DNA of 64,000 nt, taken from NCBI GenBank assembly GCA_022457155.1, contig JAJGOT010000168.1, positions 1,135,001-1,199,000 of the forward strand. Reading direction: 5' to 3'. Below the pieces are notes generated by a model. That model worked only from the letters and a program-made list of their open reading frames with translations. It was not told the origin of the DNA and made no database searches. How positions within the stretch are numbered: position 1 is the stretch's first letter; each line of letters starts with the position of its first letter. The position numbers and the translations under genes were made by a program. This DNA is from Cladopsammia gracilis (taxonomy: Eukaryota; Cnidaria; Anthozoa; Scleractinia; Dendrophylliidae). Below are positions 43,641 through 54,695 of this stretch, in pieces.

Positions 43641-44191
43641 ACTGAAAAATACAAATCGATGCCTACTTTGTACTTACCGTTAAAAAAAAAGCCGTATGTC
43701 AGAGTTTCCCGATGGCTGTTATTGGTTTTAGCTAAATCTTGTAACTAGCTGGTCTGTGTTTCCGACAGTTTTGAACACAGGGAGCCCATACAATCTGTTT
43801 GTGTAACATAATGACCGTTTGTAATTTTATAGGAAATGTATGGGATTTACCTAAATTTCATATTATAGCGACGTATCGCCAAATGTATGTACTGATCAAC
43901 GCTAAATAAACGTTAAATTATCTTATTTGTTGTGTGTTGTCGTCCTTTTGCCGTAAAAGTGATATTTTGAGCGATTTTGAAGGATTCTGAGTTCGCCGTT
44001 GACTGTACGTCTAACGTACACATGACGTACACATGGAGCAATGTTAATAAGGTAGTTCTCAAGATCGCAAAAATGAAAGAAAGTAAAAAAGTTATGATGT
44101 GCAAACATTACATCAAGCAACATTTTGACGCTATCTTGAAGTAATTTCACAAAACCAGTGTTCATCTCTCGGTCAATTTATTACCAGTTTA
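43641..44191. other. no gene seen
   Basis: Intergenic spacer. The overlapping minus-strand ORFs of 60-80 codons do not resemble a known family. Confidence 0.4.
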
Positions 44192-45425
44192 TAAAGAGTA
44201 AGATAGATTTGTTTATTCAGAGCCCCTTGCAGCTAAGAGCTGGATAACAGGATCGTGCGCAAATACATATAATTAACATTTATCTTATGACAAAAAATCT
44301 AAATATTTCACAGATACAAATTCTGACAATCTTTTTGTCCTACACATTTTGTTGTTAAAGTTCCGGCAGCTTCGTAACGAGTACGAGTGAACGGAAGCTA
44401 CCCTTCCACTCATGGCAAGGCCAAACACAGGGTTAGATGGTTTTAAATTACGCATAAATGATTCGCAAGCAGCAACCCTACGGTCTTCTAAAGACGGCAG
44501 GCCACTTAGTATCAATGCCTCGTCATAATGTAAATTCGGAAGAATTATCCTAAGGGCGCGCTTTTGAATTCCCTCCAATGCATCAGACAGATACTTTGGC
44601 AGATTCGCGAATACAGCCGAGGCGTATTCAATTACTGATCGTATAAGGGAGCAATATACTGTGATTAAATCTGATGTCGGCACGCCACACTTCTTTAGAG
44701 TTCTAAGTGCATAGAGGCGACGATTGGCCTTTTTGATTATGTAGTCACAGTGAACACCCTATGTCAAATCCTCTGAAATATAAACTTCGAGAAGTTTAAA
44801 GGACTTGACACGCTCGATAACAACTCCGCCTGTACAGATAGGGCGCCAAGTGCAACTGTTATAATCAAGAAAGTCAATCGTCATGGCTTTACATTTAGCT
44901 GGGTTAAGGCGCATGTTGTTACGGCAAGAAAAGTACTGGATATCATCCACAATACAATTCAAATATGATATAGAGTTTCTAGGGATGATTTCTAGAATCG
45001 TCAGGTCATCCACGTACTTCGCGCGCTTAGGCCATGTGCTCACTAGGTCGTTGACCATAACAGAGAACAAAACAGGCCCTAATTTAGTCCCTTGGGGAAT
45101 ACCTTCATTCAGGGGGCGGGTATTAGAGGAATCGGAGCCTATGCGAACTGACTGTGAGCGACCTCGGAGGAAAGCAGCAATCCACCTTACAAGGCAAGGG
45201 TGAACGTTACAAGAGTGTAATTTACTCAAAAGAATGGTATGATCTATAAGATCAAACCCTTTTCTGAAGTCCGCAAAAAAGAGTCTTGCGCTACAGCTAC
45301 CACTATCTAAGGCCACCAGAACCAGGTGGAGTACATATGCAATTGCATGCTGGGTTGACATTCCTGCAGCTGCGAATTGTTGACAATCAAGATCTTCATA
45401 ATGCCAGGGAGTGACCTGAGGTTTG
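44192..45425 (-). pseudogene. LINE reverse transcriptase, 5'-truncated, single nonsense codon
   Basis: Open from about 45425 (HYEDLDCQQFAAAGMSTQHA) through ARLFFADFRKGFDLIDHTIL (motif A), LNEGIPQGTKLGPVLFSVMV (motif B), AKYVDDLTI (motif C, catalytic VDD) and NNMRLNPAKCKAMTIDF, to a TAG at 44759-44761 where the clade expects Trp (EDLT*GVHCDYIIKKANRR). The frame then resumes and runs to 44285 (VYCSLIRSVIEYASAVFANL, EGIQKRALRIILPNL). An AATAAA signal lies near 44219. Apart from the one stop and the missing 5' half it is intact, so it is relatively young. It is a non-L1 clade (CR1/Jockey-like by motif spacing). Confidence 0.9.
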
Positions 45426-46212
45426 AAATGTTATTGCCATTTTTGAGAAATCAAACACAGCATGAAAAGCTTAAGCTTAAAGCTTGCGTAAAGTTGTAAT
45501 TTACACAACTTTACGCAACATTTACACTTTGTAAAGTCGACCTTTACGCTATCTTTACGCGAAGACGTAAAGCTTAAGTAAAAGAACAATGTAAGCTGGT
45601 CGTTAAGCTGGTGTAAATGTGCTGTAAAGTCAATATTTAAATATACGTAATGGAAGCATAAAGATGGCGTAAAGTTTAACTTTACACAAATTTGCCGCCA
45701 TTTTGGTCCACCATTCGCATTAGTCTCCTCTCGGTCCCTCTCGGCTAACAAAGAATCCGTGACGTAGATTAAGGAACACATAACTTCAAACAAAGGAACT
45801 TGTGACTTCAAACAAAGGAACTGTGACGTACATTAAGGAACATGTGAGCCCGTTGGCCTCCTTTTTTTTGTGTAATTTATTAACTTTTATTAGTTTTCCC
45901 ACTTAAGTAATAAATACACAACTACGAATTACAATGTTACAACAAATTACACTAGTAAATTACAGCTCAAAAACTACCAGTTACAAAAAGACAATACTTC
46001 ATATGCACTATCATAAATCAATCAATACACACTCTACAACACGGTGAATATAGACATCAGTAGAACAAAGACGATAGAGGGACACATGCGGGACACCCCA
46101 ACTATGAGCTAACAAATGGTACAAGCTTTTCCCATTTCTTGAAGTGTTTAGTTAATTTATTCCGCCTACTTGCTATTGTTTTCTCCACTTGATATACAGC
46201 CTTAATCTTGGC

Positions 46213-46945
46213 TTAAAAAATTCTTATAGAAGGATGCACATTATTCAACTTACACTTATAGATAAAAAATTTAGCTGTCAATATCAGATGGTTTAAAATA
46301 ATGAAATCATCATCCGTGTTGAAGACTCCAAACAAAATATCCGTTATTGTAAATGGTTGTAGTATAACTTCACATTTACCAAGCCAAGAGCAAAAAACTT
46401 CCCAAAAAGTCTCCGTCACATCACAATAAAACAATAAATGTTCAATGGATTCCATTTCTCGTTTGCAAAAAGTACATAAAGGCGAGTCAATCATTTTTAA
46501 CCTGAACAACTTTTCATTCGTAAACACTATATTATTCAATAATTTATACTGGAATTCACGTATTTTAGTTTCAATTGTCACTGTAAAAGGTAAAGAGTAT
46601 ATTTCTTTCCAGTCAGCTTGAAAGTGGGGAAATTTCTCCTGAAACAGCTTTTAAAAAAATAAATCTCCCCTGCTCATCTTCTTGGTGTTCTTTAACTACA
46701 CAATCAAATTTCTCTTTTATAAAAATCATAACTGCCTTACTATGTTCCAACCCATGACTGAAGAAAACGTCACCCCTCCACTGTGATTTCCAAAAATTCT
46801 CAACTCCTGGAGTGCTGTATGTTTCTTGCAAAAAATGACATCGGATTTCTGTTAATTTCTTAACAGCGGGACGGGTATACCACAAAAAAATAGGATTTTG
46901 AAGATTTGAAATATTCATAAAAAATTCACGTTTTGCTGAAATCAA
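46213..46945 (-). pseudogene. Tx1/L1-like LINE with large internal deletion
   Basis: The 5' part (46945-46630) reads EHSKAVMIFIKEKFDCVVKE and DEQGRFIFLKA, part of an apurinic-type endonuclease domain, preceded by unrelated-looking sequence. The sequence then passes directly to KLFQEKFPHFQADWKEIYSL, PFTVTIETKIREFQYKLLNN and LCTFCKREMESIEHLLFYC, the zinc-binding C-terminus (zf-RVT type) of the same LINE class. The whole reverse transcriptase between them is missing; the joint lies near 46640-46655. Confidence 0.75.
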
Positions 46946-47527
46946 AAAAAATTTTCGCAGATGTTCATTACGTGACTTGTAGATTTAGATACGAAAATAA
47001 AAAAATTTAGGTTATGGGCACTTTAAGCAGTTTGGTAGTGTGCTAGATGTCAGCGGAAGAAAAGATGGAAGAAAGATCTTACTTGACGGTCCACTGGAAA
47101 ATTTGGACCATTTACAGACTTCATAAAATGTCTATAAATCTTGAATTTACAGACTTGGTACTTTCACCTGTTAAAAACAAAATCTCTGTAAATTCTTTTG
47201 ACAGACATTTTATATAGTTTTATTGTCTTGTTCTTTATAAAATGTTTGTAAAATTTTTATAAATCCTAGGAGCTGTAATGAGAGGAAAGACTTACAATTT
47301 ACAGACTTTACAAAATCTGCCAACAATGTTTGTAAATCTGCTGTTTACAAAGATTTTATAATGCCAAGACTTCTAATATAAAAGTCTGTAAATGGCACTG
47401 CGTAATTTTAATGTTAATTCAGTTACCAAATCTCTGTAAATTAATGTGGTCCCCAAGCGGAACATCTAATGACAAACGGGGCATTGTAAAAGCTCTGTAA
47501 ATTGACACAAACAAACATAATCTTTCT

Positions 47528-47927
47528 CCGAATCGTCTAAATAGAATTTTTAAAGCTACATCTAGTGTTCACTCACATAATCTAAGAAAATCAAAATACA
47601 ACCTTTTCGTTCCTAGACCGAGTACTGAAGCAGGCAAACGAAGTTTTCAATATCGCGGTTCTGTTAGGTTCTCTGGAACAGCTTGCCTTTAAGCACTAAG
47701 ATGTAGCCCACTTTTAGCTCTTTTAAATCATGCATTTACTTTCTATCTAATTTAATGATAGTTCATAAAGGATACTTTTTATAGTTTTTAGTATAATCCC
47801 GTATAGATAATGAATTTAGTTAGATAATTTAATTTAGTTAAGTAATTAATCTATTGTTGGTTAAGGCTCGACGGAAGAGCATGTATTATGAATTGACAAC
47901 GCGTAATATAAATAAAGTTTACCTACC
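47528..47927 (+). pseudogene. CR1-like LINE extreme 3' end
   Basis: Plus strand: LNRIFKATSSVHSHNLRKSK, YNLFVPRPSTEAGKRSFQYR, GSVRFSGTACL, then a stop. The pattern HSHNxR...LFVPRPxTExxKRSFxYRG is the C-terminus of CR1-type LINE proteins. It is followed by about 230 bp of 3' UTR ending TAAATAAAGTTTACCTACCT. The insertion lies inside the subterminal repeats of the 10.2-kb element. Confidence 0.8.
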
Positions 47928-47930
47928 TAA

Positions 47931-48350
47931 CGGGGCATTATAAAATCTCTGTAAATTGACGCAAACGGGGCATTATAAAATCTCTGTAAATTGACGCAAA
48001 CGGGGCATTATAAAATCTCTGTAAATTGACACAAACGGGGCATTATAAAATCTCTGTAAATTGACGCAAACGGGGCATTATAAAATCTCTGTAAATTGAC
48101 GCAAACGGGGCATTATAAAATCTCTGTAAATTGACACAAACGGGGCATCATAAAATCTCTGTAAATTGAGGCAAACGGGGTATCATAAAATCTCTGTAAA
48201 TTGACGCAAACGGGGCATTATAAAATCTCTGTAAATTGACGCAAACGGGGCATCATAAAATCTCTGTAAATTGACGCAAACGGGGCACTGTAAAATCTCT
48301 GTAAATTGACGCAAGCGGGGCATTATAAAATCTCTGTAAATTGACGCAAA
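47931..48350. repeat. 35-bp minisatellite, 12 copies
   Basis: CGGGGCATTATAAAATCTCT followed by GTAAATTGACGCAAA repeats every 35 bp (for example 47966 and 48001). Single diverged units occur upstream at about 47455-47515, before the LINE insertion. The TCTCTGTAAATT core is the same word used throughout the subterminal zones of the CACTGG element, so this is an expanded subterminal motif. Confidence 0.95.
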
Positions 48351-48359
48351 AGAGTAAAA

Positions 48360-48640
48360 CTGACTAATTGTTTTAGTAAAGTAGGAATTTTACTCGATAT
48401 TTTGAGTTAGTTTACTTAAAATTTAACTTAAATATTTCATTCAACATAGTGAGTTGAAAGAACTCCTTAGTTTGAGAAAATCAAGTGAAAGTCACTTTTA
48501 CTCAAACATACGATTAAAAACTTACTCACTGCAGTGAGTCAGTGCTTTTCACTCAAATTAAAAATATGAGTTAATTCTTAACCCAATAAAGTGAGTTGAT
48601 ACAACTCTTTATTTTGAGTGAACAGGGGTGCAACAGTCCG
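48360..48640. repeat. ACTCA/GAGTT-rich repeat block
   Basis: Dense with short inverted words (TTTTACTC, GAGTTGAAAGAACTCC, TTACTCACTGCAGTGAGTCA). CACTGCAGTG is a perfect palindrome. No ORF. Confidence 0.5.
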
Positions 48641-48968
48641 ACATCTACTCAAACGTGAAAGCACACACATAAGAGATTGTCCTAAAGGTCCTAAAGGGTC
48701 CTAAAGGGGGTAAAGTGGGAACTGGGATTGGCCTGTTTTTGCCCTGGGAAATGGGATTTGAGTCACTGGGACTGGGATTTGCTCACTGAGAATAGAAAAA
48801 AAACGTCGAAATTGGAATGGGACAGTTGTCATTAAGCATGTCCAGTCAATGCTTAACTGGTCTTAATTAGTCTAACTAATTCCCTTAGTGAAACAAAAGA
48901 AACAAACTGATCCTTACGGCAGAAAAACAGAAGCAGAAGCAAATAAAATAAAATAAAAGTGGAATATA

Positions 48969-49023
48969 ATAGTGCCCAATATTTCGCTTTGCAGAACAAA
49001 GCTTCTTCAGGGGCTAGCACTAT
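48969..49023 (-). ncRNA. hammerhead ribozyme (type I), apparently intact core
   Basis: Minus strand, 55 nt: ATAGTG, a CTAG bulge, CCC (5' half of stem I); CTGAAGA core; stem II GCTTTG/CAAAGC around TTCTG; GAAA; stem III AUAU (two pairs if folded on itself); cleavage base U; GGG then CACTAT (3' half of stem I, pairing with ATAGTG...CCC). All invariant core positions are present (C-U-G-A-x-G-A and G-A-A-A/U). Because stem III is self-complementary with no loop, cleavage probably needs two RNAs paired through it, as proposed for short-stem-III hammerheads of PLEs and satellites. It sits in the left inverted arm of the PLE. Confidence 0.8.
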
Positions 49024-49284
49024 AAATGATTACAACTGTAAAACCGTTATGTGGTTTTGAAAAAACTAAAGAATATCAAAAACAATGAATATGATTGGTG
49101 AAGGGTTTGACGGGTGATAAACTAAACAGACTAGTGATGAGAAAGTTAATGAACTTCGTCGCGTCTGTTGATTCAAAGTGGTTCTAACGTCTTTGCTTTG
49201 TCTATGCGAAATGCTTCGCGCGCTTTTCGTACAGAGTCTCTGCTATTACGTATTAATTCCAGTGGTATAAGTTGCATATCCTTA

Positions 49285-49451
49285 CAGGCGCGGATCCATT
49301 TTTTTATGTGGGGTGGCTACGGGTATCTGCTTAAGTCTCTTAAGAACTTTTCATTGTTGCAATTAAAAAGAAAACTGTTAAAACCGACGGTCTAAAGGGG
49401 GGGGGGGGGGGGTGGCTAGCCACCCAATCCACCTCCCTGTATCCGCCCCTG
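49285..49451. mobile_element. hAT-like non-autonomous insertion inside the PLE
   Basis: Begins CAGGCGCGGATCCA and ends TGTATCCGCCCCTG, inverted ends of the CAGGGGCGGATCC type that I associate with hAT-like elements. It contains a G-run and a TGGCTAGCCA palindrome. The flanks TCCTTA and TCTTAG are similar but not identical, so the duplication is unclear. It separates the 3' arm of the PLE from its coding remnant. Confidence 0.65.
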
Positions 49452-49858
49452 TCTTAGTAGAGTGGCCTGGTAGATTAAAGTATTCTGATATAGGAGTAGG
49501 GTAGCTGAGGTGATGTGGATTCTCTACAGAGCGGCGATGTTCACCAAAGCGTTCATTTATATTAGTTTGCGTTTTGTTTCTCCGATGTATTCACACGGTA
49601 TATTACGTTTAAAACAATTTTTATATTGGATCATATAGATCAGGTTTTTAGAATTACACGTTTTGTGATTATAAATATAACGTTCCTCTTTCGTAGTAAA
49701 AAAAAGTGTATTTCTTTTGGCCTTGTTAAATAAACTGACAGGTCAAACAGCGTGGGTGGTTGCATCTGTAAGCTCCTGTTGGAGGCACCGATCTGATCTC
49801 TCTCGCTGGTTGGTTTCCTTAGTTTAGTATGTAGTAGTTTAGAACCACTTGGAATCAA
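49440..49858 (-). pseudogene. Penelope-like element GIY-YIG fragment, frameshifted
   Basis: The first frame (49858-49640) contains QMQPPTLFDLSVYLTRPKEI. After a frameshift near 49645 the sequence reads NLIYMIQYKNCFKRNIPCEY, IGETKRKLINERFGEHRRSV and ENPHHLSYPTPISEYFNLPG, the GIY-YIG core (LIYMIQ...CEYIGETKR with the following Arg). The hAT-like insertion lies just downstream. The reverse transcriptase is absent. Confidence 0.85.
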
Positions 49859-50001
49859 CAGACGCGACGAACTTCGTTAACTTTCTCATCACTAGTCAGT
49901 TTAGTTTATCACCCGTCAAACCCTTCACCAATCATATTCATTGTTTTGTTATTCTTTAGTTTCTTCAAAACCACTTGTACAACGGTTTTACAGTTGTAAT
50001 C

Positions 50002-50066
50002 AATCTATTGTGCTAGCCCCTTAAGAAGCTTAGTTTTGCAAAGCGAAATATTGGGCACTATTATAT
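50002..50066 (+). ncRNA. decayed hammerhead in the opposite PLE arm
   Basis: Same motif as at 48969-49023 but on the plus strand: GTGCTAGCCC, CTTAAGA, GCTTAG...CAAAGC, GAAATATT, GGGCACTAT. The core G of CUGA is changed to U and stem II has lost a pair, so this copy should be inactive. Stem I and GAAA are preserved. Confidence 0.7.
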
Positions 50067-50640
50067 TCCACTTTTATTTTATTTGCTTCAGTGAGTGTTC
50101 TGTTTTTCTACCGTAAGGATCAGTTTGCCGTTTGATTTGTTTCACTTCAAGTATTAATACTGATCTATAGGTCTGGAAACCCAAATCCGGCCATTCTCAA
50201 CGGTTTGTTGCAGTGATCGTGCATTCTGTTTCTTTTTAATTCCCTTAGTTTTGCAAACATCAGAAAACTGTTAAAAGTGCCTATTTTACGGTCAATTCTA
50301 CGATAGGAATATCAGAATATTTTACTTTTCACTTGTCTTGCGGTCAACGATATTTGTGTACAGCGGTGCAATCAAGCCAAAAACGCTGAGCATGCGTATT
50401 TTCATGTTAAAAACAACATGGCGGAATGTCTGCAGGCGACAGGAATGTGACTTGGCAGGAGAATATCACCTGATATGCGGATGTGAATAGAAAAGAGTTG
50501 CTATGAAAAACACTGGGATTTTTCCAGAATTCTGCTAGTGGGAATGGGATTTGGACGCTGGGAAATGGGATTGGTATCCCCCTCCCCTCCCCCCCCCCCC
50601 CCCACCCTCTTCAGGACCCTCGATTGCTGCTTCGCGAGCG

Positions 50641-51987
50641 AGAGCGGGAAAAAAAACGTATCTCATCTGTCAAAGAAAAAATAATATTTCAAAATACAAG
50701 CAGCTTAGTTCAACGACGGTATTACTGTTGTATGAGATATGTGTCTTTTATACCATCTTTACTTCACATGTCAATGAAAAAAGTGAAAACCGGTAAGGAG
50801 CACACAGCTGACGCAGCATTTTAATATTTTAGCCTTGCCTAAACAGCTCTTGAAAGGGGTGTCTTTAAAGCCCGGATTTACCTGGAACGGAAATAGGAGT
50901 GATTTCCGAAGAACGAGAGATTCAAAAGAAATGCATTGAAAAAGCCGTATGTGAGCTCGAAAAATAATAATGGTGAATACAATGTAAAATAAAATACAGT
51001 AAATGAAAGGCAATCATCAAAGCAAGTTTCCGCTAGGTCGCTCGGCCGAGAGGTCTTGGGTGCGAATTGATCATGCGCAAGAGAGTCATTCCCGGCGGGC
51101 AGTTCGTGTTGGCGGTTCTTTTAACGAACTTCCATGTTTTTTTATTACTCTGTTATTACTGTCTTGCTGCTCGCTTTCAGCGCTCAAAACTTCACTTGCT
51201 TTGAAAAGACAACTTGTGATTTGAGCCTTTTTCTCGTTTCACGTTTTCTGAATAAGCTGCATGCAATGTTTTTACAAAATATCAACGATCGCTATGCATA
51301 CGATTGCTTCCAACCTACATCCATCGTCATGATCAAGTCAAGTTGGCTAGTTCTGTAAATTACATCAATTCAAGCGCTTCATTCTTGCTGCCCTTGTGAT
51401 CGCAAAGGTAAGTAAGCTTACGTTAAAAATGTAAACCAGTTTAAATATTATTTTTGGCTACCTGTACTGAAGATTTTCTACGAATTTCAGGGTTCTGTCT
51501 TGGTGACACTTCACAAGGGATTTCACGTTGTACTTTGTTTAGTCTTGTTTTTGTCCGTGTGTATTGGTACACCAGAACAGAACCAATTTCAGCCTGCTCA
51601 TTTGAATAAATAAGCTTATAAGAAACTAAAACTTGAATTTTAATATTTCTTTCAATCTTGTAATTCTGTTCAAGTGATGTTGATTTTTAACATGAAGTAC
51701 ATGTAGATGTACAGTATTATTTTCTTATTTGCTGGGGCCTTTGGCCGTCCATGCTTAGGAAATCATACTGTAGGCCATAAGACCATTGACTTGTTATGTA
51801 CACATGCTAAATTGTTGGAGGTAAAACCTTTGGAAAAGGCGAACACTGCTCAGTTAATCAGTACCAAAAATTACAATAGTCAGTTCAAGGACGTATACAA
51901 AACATGGACTCAGGTACATGGACCACCTTTAATTTTCGTCAGTTTTAATATAGTATATTTTTTTTCTGAATTTTTCTGTCATTATAA
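50641..51987. other. no confident gene
   Basis: Unique-looking sequence inside the 10.2-kb element. A possible exon at 51759-51913 (NHTVGHKTIDLLCTHAKLLE, then KANTAQLISTKNYNSQFKDV) has acceptor-like and donor-like edges, but no family or partner exon was recognised. Confidence 0.3.
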
Positions 51988-52824
51988 AGGATGGACTGCA
52001 GACTGGGGACAGGGTATAAAACACAGTCTTCAGTTTAAATAAATATGACATTCAACTTCAAGTAGCCACGTCAAGACACAAGTACTGTAGAACAAGAAGG
52101 ACTGGACCCAAGCTACTATAATTATGGGATGCAGACAATCCCATGTGCTTTTCTTTTGGATTCGTTGTGCATGTGCTGTCAAGAAAACGCTGATAGGCCT
52201 GGTGGAGTATAAACAAACACATGTGCAAGTAACCATACTGATGAAAAGACAGTGTCAGAACAAGATAAAGATTGGTTTTGTTTGTTATTATTTCTAGATG
52301 CTTTGTGGATACTTGTGAAGAGCAGCGTTTAAGGTTCGAATGTAGCCTCACCTTCCCCTTCCCTCACCGAGAACTCAAAATGAAAACACTGCTCTTTGCG
52401 AGTATTCACAAAGCACCTAGAAACAATGAAAACAATTACATGTAGTATGGTGGCTTTGGCATGTGTTTGTTTATACTCCACTAGACTTTCGTTTTAACCG
52501 AATCCAAAAGAAAAGCACATGGGATTGTCTGCATGTCATAATACATGTAATAGCACACTGTACAGTGTAGCTTGGGACTTGTCCCAGTCCTTCTTGTTCT
52601 ACATGCATCAAAGGAAATCTGTGGGGAGAGCACTAAAACTTCACATCATTGCTCCTGCCCCAACAGTACCAGCCAAGAATCAGACTGCATACATTGTATA
52701 AAATGCAATGTTGGCAAAAGGGTAAAATAGTAGGGAGTTAAATACCAATTGATGTTGAATGTCATATTTATTAAAACTTAAGACTGTGTTTATACCCTGT
52801 CCCCAGTCCACAGTCCATCCTTAA
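51988..52824. repeat. 840-bp inverted repeat
   Basis: AAGGATGGACTGCAGACTGG then GGACAGGGTATAAAACACAG near 51988 is the reverse complement of 52755-52824. The inner arms match as well (GTAGAACAAGAAGGACTGG at about 52087 with CCAGTCCTTCTTGTTCTAC at 52585; CACATGTGCAAGTAACC with the opposite arm; GATGCTTTGTGGATACTTGT with GAGTATTCACAAAGCACCTA). The apex lies near 52360. A third, single copy of the arm (ACACATGGGCAAGCAACCAT ... TAGATGCTTAGTGGATACTT) lies at 54325-54475. Confidence 0.85.
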
Positions 52825-54695
52825 ATTGACAAAAATTAGGGGTGGTCCAACAGATTGTCCATGGACCCGGGTCCATGTTTTGTAAACATCCTCAGTTCAG
52901 TGTATTTTTTTAGTATGATTATAATACATGTACAGCTGTAGTTCACAAATGTCATATCAGATTGCTCTTTGTAAAGAGAAAGGCCCACCAGAAAAGAAGG
53001 CAATTTTAATTTGTTGCTGTACATGTATGTTGATTGATGATGTAGCTGTTGCACTTCACTTATTTTTTCTTTGGTCTGTGTGAGATACATGGAATGTTTG
53101 CTAATGAGGATAAAACAAAAATAGAATCAAGGATAGTTTTAAGCACAACATACATGTACAGCTGTAGCCACCCTGTGGGTAAATAGCATCATGTTATTTT
53201 TACTTTGCAATGAACTGTACAGCCTTTGTGCAGCCTTGTCAAGGCTGTACAGAGGCTGTGCTCCAAATCTACATTATTGGTGCCAGCTTATAAGTTTTGT
53301 GAAAAGCTACATGTTTGTACACTTTCTGATCACCCAAGGTCAAAAGTGATATGCTATGGGCCACTGTGTGTTGCTAGAGCACAGACCAACAATGCAAAAT
53401 TTTACCTTTGGGCAACCAGGAAATCTTTGTTTTTGCACCAAACTTATACTGTATGCTGAGCACCCCAGATTTCAAGTGTTTGGAGATTTTGGGCTCCCAA
53501 CTATTTTTCTTAGAGCACAGCCTTGGTTGTCTAATACATGTACAGGTATAATTATGTAGTCAAGGTTTATACTGTAGTTTGTGATCTAAATGGTGACTAT
53601 TTACTTTATTTCTTAGAAAACTGAGTGACAAAACTACAGTACAAAAACACGCAGTAATGAAAAAGATGTACATGTACATGTAGAATGGTCTGAGCCAGAG
53701 GTGCGTGTATACTATCTTTCATCTTGCAGCAATGGAACTTGTTGATTAATTTTATTTTGTCTAACCCCCAGCCTGATACACTGTATTGAAAGTTATAATG
53801 TATTGCATCGCCATGGGAATTCCTATTGATTTCTAACATTCCCATGCATGTACAAGTAAGAGTGCATGTGGGCATTATAGACATCAATATTACTACATGT
53901 AACTTCTGCTTATGGACTCCACCTGTCTCTTTGAGGACAGATTCTGTAGTCATGGTCTCATTAGCACACAACTCCCTTTTAACCCAGAGTAGAATTTAAA
54001 GTATGCAGGAGTTGCGTGACTCTGTGTTGTGTTTATACATGTGCAGGAACATGTATAAATACAACTAAATAAAACATCAGCCTTAATTTTCTGTACATTG
54101 TGTGTATCAACAAGTCAGTTGATCAAACTAATCTACACGTAAACAATGAAACAACTGACATTATTCTTCTAACAAAATTTTTTTTTCTAATTACAAAACA
54201 GAACAACAGGGTGCACTGTAAAAGAAGATACATGTACATTGTAGTGATGATTGCAGTGACACTGTGCATGACAACACGCAAGTAAGTATGTATTGTGGTT
54301 ATGAATTAAGCCCTGAATAAAGAAATAAACAAACACATGGGCAAGCAACCATACCGATGAATAGTGTCAGAACAAGATAAAAATTGGTTTTGTTTGTTAT
54401 TATTTCTAGATGCTTAGTGGATACTTGCGAAGTGCAGTGTTTAAGGTTCGAACGTAGCCTCACCTTCCCCCCTCCCTCCGCGTTCCCTTACTCACTACAT
54501 TGTACATATTACCAGCAGGAACACTGGGAAACTAACACACTTTAAGAAAAGTGAAACAGGAAAACTCATTTATAAATTTTTGAGAGCTTGAGCATTTGCA
54601 CCGACTTGCTGATATTTGAAGTTCTGGGTCAATCAGTTTTTACTTCCCAAGTTGTTCAAGTGTTCACTTTACCCTTGCAGTGCCTCTTTGCACAT
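52825..54695. other. no gene; contains a further copy of the inverted-repeat arm
   Basis: AT-rich with many TACATGTA words. 54325-54475 matches 52205-52360 in direct orientation. Nothing else could be supported. Confidence 0.4.

Larger units (their letters stand above)
48889..50236 (-). mobile_element. Penelope-like element with inverted terminal arms
   Basis: TAATTCCCTTAG occurs at 48877-48888 and again at 50237-50248, a 12-bp target duplication. Inside it, about 48889-49180 is the reverse complement of about 49858-50147 over some 290 bp (TCCTTACGGYAGAAAAACAG, AAGTGGAATATAATAGTGCC, TTTACAGTTGTAATCA, TCACCCGTCAAACCCTTCAC, AGACGCGACGAAC). Between the arms is a minus-strand GIY-YIG remnant. 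Inverted terminal repeats are described for Penelope itself. Each arm contains a hammerhead motif. A hAT-like element is inserted at 49285-49451. Confidence 0.85.
48650..50640. repeat. G-rich dispersed repeat split by a PLE
   Basis: The left part (48670-48888) has AAGGTCCTAAAGGGTCCTAA and CTGGGAAATGGGATTTGAGT. The right part (50249-50640) has GTGGGAATGGGATTTGGACG, CTGGGAAATGGGATTGG, a C-run, and TTCAGGACCCTCGATTGCTG. The halves are separated exactly by the 12-bp duplication of the PLE insertion, so they form one older repeat. Confidence 0.6.

Noticed and set aside
51759..51913. Internal exon of a host gene
   Set aside because: Splice-like edges and an open frame exist, but no domain or adjoining exon was found and it lies inside a transposable element; mentioned only as a possibility.
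53226..54285. Several 60-120-codon ORFs on both strands
   Set aside because: No domain, no splice context, low-complexity AT-rich sequence with TACATGTA words.
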